Source: Linum tenue (lineage: Eukaryota; Streptophyta; Magnoliopsida; Malpighiales; Linaceae). Taken from it: DNA of 64,000 nucleotides. How positions within the stretch are numbered: the first letter of the stretch is position 1; the number at the start of each line of letters is the position of its first letter. The notes beneath the pieces were generated by a model that was not told the origin of the DNA, ran no database searches, and worked only from the letters and a program-made list of their open reading frames with translations. The stretch is from contig CAMGYJ010000005.1 in the NCBI GenBank assembly GCA_946122785.1, forward strand, positions 86,236,547 through 86,300,546. Reading direction: 5' to 3'. A program made the translations under genes and the position numbers. Below are positions 19,326-31,719 of the stretch, one piece after another.

Positions 19326-22300
19326 ATGGCATCCCAGTAAGTCATATTCATCTCATATTGTCGTTTTCTAGTGCTTAATGCTTATGTAGATCCTGTTATG
19401 GCTTTGGGATTAATCTCAAGGATGGCTAGAAGAAATGGGTTTGTTTCCTTTAAGAGAAAGTGTCTCCAGATTTGTTGTTAATTTTGTAATTGGATAGATT
19501 AATGGATATTGCATAGGTGGTGGTTGTGAGTTGTGGTAATGCAATCGTTTGTCTTGTTGGTAGTTGTCAAGTTTCACTGTCTTTCCATGATTGGGTTAAT
19601 ATATTTATTATTGGATTAGAACTGTTATGTACTTAATCTTTCTACTACATCATGTTCTGCATCCTGTTCTTCTGCTTAATTGATTTGGTTAGTGGGGTGA
19701 TTTCCTTTTAGTAATAGCATTGGAATATCCTTTAGTTGATTCGTGCATTTGGTCCAATTTGGGATTCTTGAGTGGATGTTCTGATGTTCAGAGTTATGAA
19801 CAGTAGAGTAGGTTTAGTAAGAGATCATTGAAACCAAAGAACAGTAAGTTATAGGGGCAGCTGTTGGTTGAATCCCAGTAAGGAGTTAAGAGAGAGTGTT
19901 TGGTTTTATGGGGAACTGATTTGTGGAAGGAAACATGAGGGGGGAGGGATGGGGTTTATTTATATTGTGGCCTTGGGGGGTGATGAAGAGAGCTAATAAT
20001 CTAATGTGAGAGTGAAGACTTTGAATGAGACTAATTGCTTGCTTGCTTTGATGATGAATGAATGAATGAAACAGGTTGCTTGCTGAGTTGTTATTCCTTT
20101 TTCCTATCTCTTTTGAGGACAGAAGAGAAACATATATAGATTGACAAATTAATTAACTAATTATAGGCTGCAAAGTAAGGTCTTTGTTTTGTTTTGTTTT
20201 TTGTAATGGATGATATTACAGAAGATTTTACTGTGTTTTTTTTAACTCATGATAACCAACCACAAAAAAATATAGGTATATTTTAACTAGGGAACTTTCA
20301 AGAATTACATGCATCAGAATTCCTGTTTAGTGTTTACACTATTGCACTTTGGCTAATTAATTTATTATATTTGGCAGAGAGAGTGAGGCACCATCGGCTT
20401 CTCGTCCTAAACTTGGAGGGCGCTCTAAGAGTACCGACATTCCTCCTATACCTCCTGCACCATCATCCATCCTACTCCTGCTCCTACACTGTCTACTGGT
20501 ACCACCAATGTACCTCCTGCCAAACAACAAATGAGGGGACAACTTCAAAAAAAAAAATGACGTTTGGCCACACTTCAAACGTTTTAAGAAGGATGGAGTG
20601 GACAAAGCAAGATGCATTAATTGCAATGGTGTTCTTATTGCTCCCACTAGATATGGGACTTCTACTCTGCGGAATCATAAAGATAGTTGTTTGGAAAAGA
20701 TAGAAAAGGGTGAGCTGATAGTCGACCATCTATCATCTTCTGGAGGCCAGGTACACACTCTTGGCACTTGGAAATTCGATCAGATTGATGCTAGGAGAGA
20801 TTTAGCGGAGATGATTATCATAGATGAATTACCATTTAGGTATGTTGAACATGAAGGGTTCAAACTATTTATGGCTTGTGTTTGTCCAATGTTTGTGTTA
20901 CCTAGCCGTCAAACCGTTAGAGAGGATTGTATCAAGGTGTTCTTTGAAAATAGAGAGTTGCTGAAGGACTATTTCAAGACTAAGTGTTTAGGGATGGTCT
21001 CGCTCACCACTGATACTTGGACTTCTTTGTCCAATCTCAATTATATGTGCATTACTGCTCATTTCATTGGTAGAGATTGGAAATTGCATAAAAGAATTAT
21101 TAACTTTGTCCAAGTTACAAAACATTCTGGAAGTGAAATTGGAAAACAGTTGGCTAGTTGTTTGGTGGAGTGGGGCATTAGGAAGGTGTTTTGTATAACA
21201 ATGGACAATGCTAGTGTCAATGATGTGGTTGCTATCCATATGAGGGAACAGTTGAAAGAATGGGGATCAGATATTTTGGATGGCAAGTATCTGCATATGA
21301 GGTGTGTGGCTCACATTATTAATTTGGCTGTGAAGGATGGGCTTAAAGAAACTGGTAAATCTTTGGAGCGAGTGAGAGAATCTGTGAAGTGGGTTAAATC
21401 TACACCAACTAGGAGCAGAAAATTCAAAGATTGCATTGAGTTTGAAAAGATAGTGTCGAAGAAATTTGTTTCGTTGGATGTAGCTACAAGGTGGAACTCA
21501 ACGTATCTGATGTTGGAATCTGCAAAGCCATTTGAGAAAGCATTTCAGACATTAGCTAGAAATGATAAGAAATTCAAGAAACATCTCAATGAAAAAAAAT
21601 ATGGAAAGGAAAGCCTTGGTATCACAACTTCTGATGATTGGTCTATTGTGGGACGGTTGATTGATTACCCGAAGCTCTTCTATGATTTGACTGTTCGAGT
21701 TTCTGGGACTTCATATGTGACTTCACACATCTTGTTTGATGAGATCTGTGAAATGTATACTATGATATCTGAGTGGGCTAATGGTATAGATTTTGAGGTG
21801 TCTTGCATGGCTGGTAGAATCAAGTCCAAACTTGCCAAGTATTGGTTTGAAGATGAGTTGGAGAATTCCAAGATGAATCGGTTGTGTTATATGGCAGTCA
21901 TATTAGATCCTAGGCGGAAAGTTGAATATCTTGAACAAGCTTTGAAGAAGGTATATGGTGAGAGTATGGGCAAAGCTTTGGTCGAAGAGGTGAAAGATGA
22001 AATGCGTCTTCTGTTTGACCATTACAAGCATAGGCTTGGACTTCATGGTGGTTCTCCCATTGTGATTCAGGAAGATGAGCAAGAACCTAGTGGAAGTGGG
22101 GATGGGAAGAAGAAAATGAAGATTTGGGGTGATTTCAGGAAAATGAAAAGAGAGGCCATTCTGAAAGGAACTAGAAAAAGTTCCAAATCTGAGTTTGATA
22201 GGTACCTTGAGGAGGAGGAGGAGGATGAAGTGGTTACACGAGCATTGGTGGGTTCAGAAGAGGATGAGTACAAATTTGACATCTTGGGATGGTGGTCGCG

Positions 22301-22809
22301 AAGTGGGATGAAATATCCTACTATTTCTGAGATGGCTAGGGATATTCTTACTGTTCCTATTTCCACTTTTGCTTCTGAATCGGCATCCAGCATAGGAGGT
22401 CGAGTTTTAGATTCATTTAGGACCTCCTTATCCCCTGAAGTTGTGGAGGCTTTGATTTGTTGTGAAGATTGGATAAGATCTTCAGACTCCGAGTTGGTGG
22501 CTGATGGAGAAGATGAGGGTGATGAAGTGGTATTTCAAAATGGTAAGGACTTAATCTTTCTATTTATTCTTATATTTGTTATCTTGATCAAGTCATATTC
22601 TAACAAGTTGTTATTGTTTATGTTATCCAATATTTGCAGCTTTTCAAGCTCGGAGTGCAAGTGCACCTGCAGGACCTAGTGAAAGCTCTCATGCAGGACC
22701 TAGTGGAAGCTCTCATGCTATGTCACAAGTGGAAGAAGACTATTTCGATGACAATTCTGATGAGAATGATGAGACTTATGTGGATGTAGAGCCTGATGAG
22801 GAGGAGTGA
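19326..22809 (+). CDS. hAT transposase, BED zinc finger type (RICESLEEPER/Ac-like)
   Basis: This is a cut-and-paste transposase or a domesticated derivative, acting on DNA in the nucleus. The proposed exons are 19326-19336 (MASQ), 20378-22542 and 22640-22809, with GT-AG introns. From 20538 the body is open without stops for 668 codons. It contains a BED finger (DVWPHFKRF, CINC, then HKDSC), the hAT catalytic landmarks TTDTWTS, CITMDNAS and MRCVAHIINLAV, VATRWNSTYLML, a central region with AVILDPRRK, and a C-terminal dimerisation region (YPTISEMARDIL, ASESASSIGGRVLDSFRTSL, EALICCEDW). The tail is acidic and ends EPDEEE; a tandem AGPSxSSH repeat is encoded at about 22670-22718. Between 20430 and 20537 the frame is broken: a Pro/Thr-rich linker is in another frame, TGA occurs at 20532, and a run of 11 A lies at 20547-20557. 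The N-terminus is therefore damaged or misread there. No other reading fits better. Confidence 0.85.
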
Positions 22810-23134
22810 TAATGGTAGTAGTGTTTATCTTGTATGGTGGATGAACTTTGATTTTACATGGATGTTATCATTCGAGAATTGTAAAACTAATGTGTTTAAT
22901 TACGAGTTGAAGATAATCTCATCTATGATTGTCGGTGATTTTATGTTGAACAAAATTATTTATAATTTGTGCCATACACCAAACATTTTTTTTGCATATG
23001 ATAGTTGATATACTTTCAATTTTGGACCTATGGTATTACGAAAACATTTAATTATATGAAAACCCACAAGGCCCAAAAGGTTGTATTACTTAACATAGCA
23101 AAATAAGATATGATTAAGTTACGTACAAAATATG

Positions 23135-24478
23135 TATAAGTGGGGACAAGCAAACATTCAATTGTGGGGAATGACTCGGACTCATTTACAAATATTTTAC
23201 CCCACATTGATTGTTCATTGGACTTGTTGAATCATTGTCTCTCAACCTATTTTATGCGAGGGTGTGCTATTTTTGTTATATTTCAGGTCCTAGCACGTGT
23301 GGGGAGGTCGAGGATGATTTTCGAGACGATTAGAGGTCAAAAAGCGCAAAAAAACAAAGGAAAGTCCAAAGTCAACCGAGAAGCTGGCCAAGAAGCTAGC
23401 CAAGAAACATAAAATTTTGGGCACATCATTGGACCTCAAGGTTTTTACGGTCTCCAGACCGTGAAAATCAACCACGGACCGTGATGTTAGACCAAGCGAC
23501 AACATCCTCCCGTGTTTTTGTCCAGGATCACGGTCGAAGCTTCATGTTCAGTTTCACGGCCGTGAACAGTGACCATGAATCGTGACTGTCAGGCTGAATA
23601 AAAAGATAGTTGCGGGTAGAGAGAAGAGAGCAGATTTTTGGAGAAGAATTTGATTCTCTATCTAGGGTTTCGACCCAAAACACCAAAGGGGAGTTCTAGT
23701 GAGAGAGAGAGAGACAGAGAGTTCCTGAGTGATCTTGGTACTTAATTGGAGGCATTGATCAAGTTTGGAAGCAAGGAATCAAGCCTATAAGAAGAAGAAG
23801 AAGATCTTGGGCTCCAATTTGTAATATCTCTCCTCACTCTCTAGAAACTCACCCTCTTCTCTTGGGTTTGAGAACCCTAGGTCTAGGTTTTGGTTTGTTG
23901 ATGTATGTGACAAATTCCATGTTGGACTATTGATTTGACTTAATTGATGGATGTTTTAATGAATGACATGAGTTGGGTTCCCATTTTCATGTACTGAGCT
24001 TTTGACCTATGAAGGAGAAAATCCCCTCAAAGCCCATTATTGGGGTCTTCGATTCACTCCTATCGTATATTGTCTGCGTAATCCCGAGGGAGTTGATTCA
24101 ATTGGTCTCTTATCAATATAGGAAACCCTAGGTTGAATAGAGAACCTACCCATCCATCGATTCGTCGTTCCGGCATTCTCGAGGGAGTCCATCTCGAAAC
24201 GGTAGAGTATTTGAGTTAATCGAGCTAGGATGGTAATCAACATCGATCCAAATCTTGGAACTAGGGGGTTAAACACAAGAGAGCTCCCACAACATGTAAA
24301 TAGCTAGATTAGTGGTTAGCTAGGGTAGTTAGTTTAATTCTCTTAATCACTATCCTAGGTTGGCTAAATAACGACCCTAAACCCGAAGTAGGGTAAGCCT
24401 AGATCCCCATGGTAAGATAAATTATTATTGCTTGCTTGCCCTATGCCACACCCGATCGCTGGTTATGCTTGACCATCA
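23135..24478 (+). repeat. Gypsy family B LTR with flanking polypurine remnant (solo or truncated)
   Basis: A Gypsy-style polypurine end (GGGGACAAGCAAAC, then TTGTGGGGAA) at 23144-23171 precedes an LTR start TGACTCGG at 23172. Landmarks follow in the usual order: ATTTCAGGTCCTAGCACGTG (23281-23300), a cluster of CACGG/CCGTG words (23450-23585), a GAGAGAGAGA leader (23699-23715), and a CTTGCTTGCCCTATGCCACAC-type end near 24430-24478. No primer-binding site follows, so the element was cut short or is a solo LTR with a little internal sequence. The 90-codon frame at 23140-23412 is not a gene. Confidence 0.65.
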
Positions 24479-26828
24479 ATCGGGAAGTTGTAGTTAGAAC
24501 AAGTCAGAAAAATGCTTCCAGGCCAACTTTCCCTCCAAGAAACCCTAAGAAAAACTTGAATTGGGATCCTATAAATACATCCTAATGAGCTCCAAATTGG
24601 GCAGAATTTGACAATGCGGTTTCTCTGTTTCCAGGGAAGCCCTAGACCTAGGGAATTGGCCATAAAACCCAGGGAAGCACAACAGCTCCAAAATGGCGGT
24701 CTGGCTGCCATTCTTGGGTTCTGGCTGTCAAAATCTCGACATGTCCCTTTTGACCCCAATCATCCCTATCGGTATGATTAGTTAGGTCCTTCATTTGAAT
24801 AGGTTTGCAAACCCTATAGATTCGATAACTACTTAAAACCATTGCTTTTGGTATGCATAAGTGTTTAATTTCAACTCTTTAATGTGTTTAATTTCATGTG
24901 TTCTCTATTGTCATCGATCGCGTACTTAGTCGAAGCTACACTCCCTTCTTGGTGTATGCTTCAAAATATGATTTTGAGTTGGGTGAGATCGAACACAGCC
25001 ACCCTCATGATCGATCATAAATCAATTTTACTATATGACTTCGTTAAAGGAGAAATTCGTAGGGTCCTTATTGCCTTCCAGATCTGGAGAATGTTGTTAC
25101 ACATGGTAGGAATAGATAACACATGGATGAAGCAATTCATAAGCTGCTAGGTTTGAGCATTGCCATCCAAGGTTGTAGAATGACGCACTTATTTGAATAT
25201 GCATCGCTGTGTATATTGGTTTGTTTGCTTGCCTACGTCAAAGGACGTACATCATTGCAAGAACAATACTTGCACTAGTTGCATGACGTGACACACGTGA
25301 CTCGGGAGAATCGGCTGAAGTAGTTCATAAACCCTTGGGTGCATAGGAAGTAAATTTTCCTGATCATGACAGGAAGTAACCTAGATCATAAAATGTTTCC
25401 ACATCAAGGAAACTCCAGGGGGAACTAACCTATGAAATATTGCTCCTTCCTGCGTCCTTCAGTAGTCTTTAGCTTATATTTACATTTTTTGCATTATTTC
25501 TTTTACGTTTTGTAAAACCAAGGGGAACTGCAACCCTGGAAATACGTCCACATATGGTTTAAAACTCGCATAGAACATGTCCCTCAACACTTGTTATAAA
25601 TATTTGAGAGAGAAACTAGAGAATATGATCCTTGTCTGCCAACTAGGGTAAATTTGCATACATGTACAATGATGAATCAAATTTGGGCTCCGTTTTCTGG
25701 GAGTCTCACATCATCGGAAAGGTATGTGTTCTACCTTTCCTCTGTGTTTTAATTTGTTGTTTTTAAGTCGTGTGTCTTTTGATATCGTTATCCAAATTAG
25801 AGTCTTAGTTAGTGTCATAATTTTGTTTGCATTTCATTTCTGCTTGTACCTATTTTTAGTATTTCTTTGACTCTGTGTTAGAGTATGATTTTAGAGTAGA
25901 ATCTAGAAGGGCGGAATCAACAGCCTGGGCTTCAGATTCCTTTGTAAATCGACCGCCCTAGTGCCAGTTCTCGCTCCCTCTAGTATTGTTCAATTTTATT
26001 ATTTTGTTTGTGTAATTATTTTTCATATTATGTCATGTCTTATTATTTCATATCCTGTGGATTCTCCATGTTCTAGACAGCTTATAGGGCTAAACCCAGA
26101 GGCACATGTTTTGCGGCAAGGCCGCTAAATACATAGAAACCTATCACGTATAGGTTCTGATCTCATCTCCCGTGCGTGATCTCATCATGAACTAGGGGCA
26201 GAAAGAACATACTGAAGCTTTAAAGGTCTGGCCAAGGTCATGTTCATTTAGAGGGTACCTCCGGTTCCTCAAATAGAGGTCACTTAAGGATAGGAGAAGG
26301 TTTGTAAAGGGAAGCAACTCATAGCTCTCTCTCCATTAATCCTCCATTTTTTAAGTTTCTGCTTCATCACATATTGTGACTCATTCTCACATATTATTTG
26401 AAGAAAATAAACGCAAACAGTGATCCTATTATGTTAAAATATAGGAAAACACGTAATGAATGAAAATAGTGATAATATAATGACTAATTGGGTCCAAAAA
26501 ATTGAAAGATCAAAGTTCTGCATCAATTTAAAGTTTCGGTGGCAGTCGTTTAGATAAGGCAATTCAGTGAGAAATGTTGAGACAATGCCTCACCATGAGG
26601 GATTTGGTCAAAATGACTCGTTTGTAAATGATTACGAAAATGAACGATTTTAGGAATGAGGGATTTCGAAAAGTTGTGAACTGTAGGTTTTTCAAATAGC
26701 TTATACGCGTAAGCTATTTTCTTGTAATTGTAATTTCCTTGTAATTGTGCCCCTTTTAATTATTTTAAAATCCGAATTTACTCTCATACATACATATCAC
26801 AAATAAACCTTTATTGGTCGTTCCTCCT
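24479..26828. other. Unassigned repeat-like DNA, no gene recognised
   Basis: There are no domain-bearing frames; the longest (24884-25150, 88 codons) has no resemblance to known families. Composition and lack of coding suggest leader or internal DNA of degraded retrotransposons, but I could not match it to other parts of the window. Confidence 0.4.
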
Positions 26829-29013
26829 TGATAGGGCAAAAGCGTAATGTCAATTCCTATCTTGTAGTAATCCGGAAAGTCCGGGTATCGTCTCTCAGGG
26901 ACTGGTACAGCCTTAAGTTCTATCAATTTTTGTAGAGCAAACTATAGGTGAAAATGGTTTAATGAGATTATTAATTACTAGCAAAATAAATAAACTAATT
27001 AAGCAAAGTAAAATGGTCGGGAGAAATTCAATGGAGAAAGCTCTGAGAGAAACACCGGGACTCGCTACCTATCCTATCCAGATTAATTCACATATTCCAA
27101 TCAATTTAATCCATAACTTTACAGCCAGGATATCACTACTGTGCTAGCTATCCCTGTCGGGCATTACTACGTACTAAACAATTAAATCAAATCCTACTGT
27201 CGTAGCTCAATGACTTAATTATTTAGCCTGAAGACCGATATCCTATTTAAGACCGCATAGCACCTTATTTAATCCACTGTCGCTTCGATAAGTTACTATG
27301 TCACATGAAATATGTTCAGTTATTAGGGTTTCACTGTCGCTAATAACCTAATTAACTACAGATCGTTGTATTGGTGGCCAGTCAACACAAAGCATTAAGA
27401 AATTTCATGCAATAGAGAATGGAAGAAAAGAATCATGAATCAATCCATCAAATCAAGAACTAGCTACATCCTATGGTGTTTCCCTCAGAAATTGGGGTTT
27501 AGTTCATGACGAAATTAAGATAAAACAATAGGGTTTTGTTCATCATGTTCTAAATCAACAATAAACAACTAATTTGGTTCAAAAAATCCAACCAAATAAT
27601 CGCTCTCGTTGAACTCAGCTCAAGCCTTGAAGAAGTCGATCGTCGATGATAATCGCCGCTGGTCCCAAGCTTCCTGCGCTGCGCCCTCTGCTTCTTTTTC
27701 CCCCCAAGAATCGTCGTCCCAAAAATTGCCTCTCGCCCCGTTCTTTTTCCCAAAAGCAATTCTTCCCTTTTTCTTTCTTTTAATTCCCCCCGCCAGAGAC
27801 TTCTTTTCTTTCCCCCTTTAATTCCCTCTGGCCCAAATTCGTTCCACACTCCAAATCCCCTTGTTCCGTCCCTTTTGTGTCCAATTTAATCAAAAGAATC
27901 CCCCAAGGAATTCCGCTCCTGCTTCCGTCCAAATAATAACCTCCAAGCCCTCCTCAAGGCCGCCTGCTCCACTAATCAGCTCCGGTCCAATTAATTCCAA
28001 AGACTGACCCTTCCAACAAGTAATTTCCTGGCCCAAAGAATCGGCCCAAACTTTTGTTCCGTGCTTTCTCCACCTACAACATATCAAACTTATGGCACTA
28101 GGCAGTAATGGTTTTTCAACCATTCCCAGGTTAGCGAGCCCTAAACTAGCACCAATTGGCTAAAACATACCACAGATAATCACATAAAGTCCAAAAATTC
28201 AATATGTTAAAGCCGATTATTACTCCTCCACCAAATCTTCTCCTGTACTCATTGGTGTTGACGCAAAATGAGGGAAGAAGATACATAGAAGAAATTGAAG
28301 AACACTTGAGGTTGAGGAAGATTCCTCCTCTCTTGTAGCTTCTTCTTCTCTCTTCTCCTTCATGCAGCTTATCTCTTATCTTTCTCTAAAACCAGAAATT
28401 CTTCTCTCAAAATTAGCTCATCTAAAAGGGGGAAAAGGGTGTGCTACTTATAGGCAATTAGAGAACGGACAAATTCGTGGTTAGAAGGACAAACATCACG
28501 GGCGAGATCTTCAAAGGAGAGGTCACGATCTTGAAACGCAGTCGTACTGCCTTCAAGATTGAGGAGATCGCGGGTTGACTTCACGATCGCGATCCATAAG
28601 TCTCAGCCGCGATATTTCTCGCGGTCAAAATGCATTGTGGCCGTGATTCGACTTGGGAAACTCGTTGTTTCTCTTCGGCTCCTTTTTCGCAAAGTTTGCG
28701 CGCTGAGCCCTCCAATTCGCATCCGCAATCTTAGTCTTCCAGGACACTATCTTTGACATGTCTTTGTGGTCCAGGATCTCGGGCGTGATCTTAACTTCTA
28801 GGCCACGATCTTCAGTCTTCTACCCCCTTGCTACACTTGTGACCTTGTTTTGTACCTAGTTCGCATATATCGTCTAACACGCCCTAAAATCACATCAAAT
28901 TCAAATAAGAATGGAATAGGGATGTTATTGACGATGATTAAACATTTATGCACATGAATTGGAACAAAAAAACTCAATATGAAGGATAAATAACACCAAT
29001 TTAGGTGTTATCA
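26829..29013 (-). repeat. Gypsy family C LTR, minus orientation
   Basis: On the minus strand the LTR starts TGATAACACC at 29013, directly after a polypurine tract (GTGTGGGAGAGTT), and ends in CCCTATCA at 26829, giving TG...CA ends and a length of about 2.2 kb. A candidate TATA word (minus CCTATAAGTAG) lies at about 28446-28456. Upstream of it on the minus strand is a zone rich in GATCGCGA/CACGATC words (28495-28640). The segment 26860-26910 carries the GAGAGACGATACCCGG word common near Gypsy LTR 3' ends. Short frames at 27550-28123 and 28559 are not genes. Confidence 0.6.
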
Positions 29014-31719
29014 AACTCTCCCACACTTTGGTGTTTGCTTGTCCCCAAGCAAACCTACTCAAACCTAATGCAACATGATAGACAAATCAATGTGGAATGC
29101 ATTCTAGTTCTTCATTCATAAAGAAGAGTAGAAGGAGATGAATGAACGTTACTATCATCTTATTATGCAAGCACAAACTCTCGGGTGAGGACCATACCTA
29201 CTACCTTAAGCCGAACATTCAAGATGTGCTCTGGGGGACTCTCTAACACAAATAAACACAAGAACTCTCGAAGGTTCTTTTTATTCTCTCTTGAGTTTTA
29301 GGAGTTGTTGTTTATTGACTTCCTTTTTCATCGGTGACGCTCATTGGACCAAGGTTTTGCAATTATTTTGCAAACAAGCATCTCTCCTTCATGACCAAGA
29401 GCGGATGAATCATAGCCTTCCCTTTCAAGCTCAAATGTGGGGAAGTTGGTGGGAGGATTCATCTTAGCCCGAGCACCACTTCTCAGCCTGCACTCCACAT
29501 TAGGTTGCCACTCATGTTGGGTACAAACGATAGCTATGAGGTCTCATGAATCGCTAAAATGTACTTTGGACCTTGGCATACAATTCCGTGAGGAGGAAAG
29601 ATGAATGGGGGATGGTAAGTAGTGAAATATGGTCGGGACGCGGTAAAGTTATCTGATCCCCATGCATATCCTCAAAGGGAACTCCTAATCTGTGAGGATC
29701 GGTTGCCTCACACGTGAGCCTTATTTTAAAAGACTTTTTCTATTTTCTTTCTTTTATAATGCGCAAAAATCTTTCAAAAGCTTCAAGTTCAAAAATCAAA
29801 CAAATGGAGAATCACGCACACATGTTCTTCCTAAAATAGCAAACATTATCAAAGTGTGAGTCATCCTTATGCGAGAATGTGCGTGTGTTTTTGTTTTGTT
29901 TTCCCTTTCAAGCTCAAACATCCTACCCTGGGAAATTCTCCAACTTTCATTCACCAAGACATGCGGTAACATTGTTCTACCCCTTATTTTAAGCCATTGA
30001 GGGCAATGTCGAGCTTAAGTTGGGGGGGGGGGGGTAGTTTATTATTATTCTTGTGTGTGTGATTGAATGCTTGGAGCCTTGATGTATGCCCAAATTTGAA
30101 AATTTTGAGGGCTCCAAGCAATGCACGATCAAAATGGTCGGTTGGTGGGTGAATCTCGTGCTTATTTAGCATCGATCTTGAATTGTTGCATGCAATCGAA
30201 TGCATCCTTTTATGATGACTGAGAAAGCATTAGGGTTGTGCAAAAGCTTAGTTCTCATGTGTGCTTAAATGAATGGATGTCTTGACTTGGTTACTCCTTG
30301 ATTTCAATTGCCATGAAATTTTTGAGAATGGAATAGATGATTGGGCGGCTAGGTAGTCATGTGAGATTTGTGTCGATCGTCTTTTTCATGTGTGATAGAT
30401 CCCTCTCGCCATGGTGTGTAACATTCACCATTGTCACTAGTCAGTATGATAGAAGCATAGGATTAGTCCAGGCCCAAAAGTTGATTGTCCAGAAACATTT
30501 TATCCCCTAGTCAACCCCTTTGAGCCGTGTGACTTTGGGGGTTGTTCTAATGCTAGGAGCTTCGTGCTTGATTGAGCTTAATGGTGATTGAAAGAACGAC
30601 CCTTCCCCCATTTTCTTCGTGTGAAAGTGTGAGTCATCCTTGTGTCTTGGAGTTCTCGCTTTTGAGCTCCATTGAGGTTCTACATAGGTGGTTTTGCACG
30701 TTTCTTGCTAGAAATGAGAAGGTAGTGTTGGAGGAAAGTTCTTAATGGAGATCATTATTCGTTTAAGGATAGGTGGCATGCGTTGCATTCTATAGTACCC
30801 CCCTCGGAAAAAAAAAGAGAGAAAGAAACGAAAACAAACGAAAATAGGTAATAAAACGTGGTAAATAAAAGTAGAGATTGGCCACAACAGTCTAAGTGTA
30901 TGGTCTACAAAGGGTTTCATGGCACTCAAGCTATTCAAACACCTAAATTGTTTGATGACCTCCTTCACTACTAGGGTTGAAATGTGGATAGCAAGATAGG
31001 CCGATGAAGTGTGCTTGAATGTAGTTTGTGGTTGGTAGTGGTTTGGAAGAAGGGAAGTGTGGTTTTTGGCCGATACTAGTAGCCGTAGATTGTAGGAAAG
31101 ACTCTTAGTCAAAACCATAGAACCTTTGGGTTTAGGTTGAAGATGTAGGACCTCATTCCACATTTGCCACCACCCAAAAGCCTTTTCCCCATGTCCAAGA
31201 CAATTGCCAGTCATTTGAACTCGTGTCTAAGTCATCTGGACAAGCTAGTGATGACAACTGTCCCGTGAACTCTAGCATTTAGAGGTTGCCGATGGTGGAG
31301 AGACGATAGGTCTGAGTGTTGATGATTGTGCACATCTTTTGCACCAAAAAAGTGCTGACCGCACCGGTCAAGAGTGAGTGATTCATTCTTGTTTTGCATG
31401 TTCCTATCTTACCCCGGTGAGGACTATGTTGCCCCGTTGTCTATTCCTTGGACTGGAGTTCTATGCATGGTTAGTTGTGGTTGGTGAGTAGTTCGGTCGA
31501 GACTTGCATTGATTTGTGAACAAGGAAAGAACTTTTCATTTTTCCATTCTTGATGCATTCGAATGTTGTTTGTAGTGGATGTCTATATTGTTTGAGGCGG
31601 TTCATGTGTTCTTGCCAAATAGTCATTAAGATTCACAGATTTGTGCCTTTTTATTTGTCCCCAAGTTATTTTGTTAGGTTGAGATATCACCTACGTGGAA
31701 AATGGTTTGCTTGGGGACA
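29014..31719. other. Two truncated Gypsy 3' internal regions meeting head to head
   Basis: The left part continues the minus-oriented element beyond its polypurine tract (29014-29035 and onward). The right part is plus-oriented: 29993-30034 repeats the landmark seen at 3148-3182 (CATTGAGGGCAATGTC, then CTTAAGTT and a run of 13 G), followed by a GCTTGGAGCC segment as in family A. The junction lies somewhere in 29300-29950. No gag or pol domain was seen in either part. The minus frame at 30708-31214 (168 codons) lies in this non-coding region and matches nothing I know. Confidence 0.55.

Larger units (their letters stand above)
18709..23134 (+). mobile_element. hAT element with near-complete transposase
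   Basis: The left side opens with a hAT-like terminus (TAGGCTTGTCCAATTGG) followed by many CGAACCCGAA/GGTTTTCGG words, the subterminal style of plant Ac-like elements. The transposase gene runs from 19326 to 22809. I could not find a matching right terminal inverted repeat or an 8-bp duplication before the Gypsy sequence that starts near 23135, so the 3' end may be truncated and the right limit is approximate. The 22810-23134 stretch is AT-rich non-coding sequence. Confidence 0.6.
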
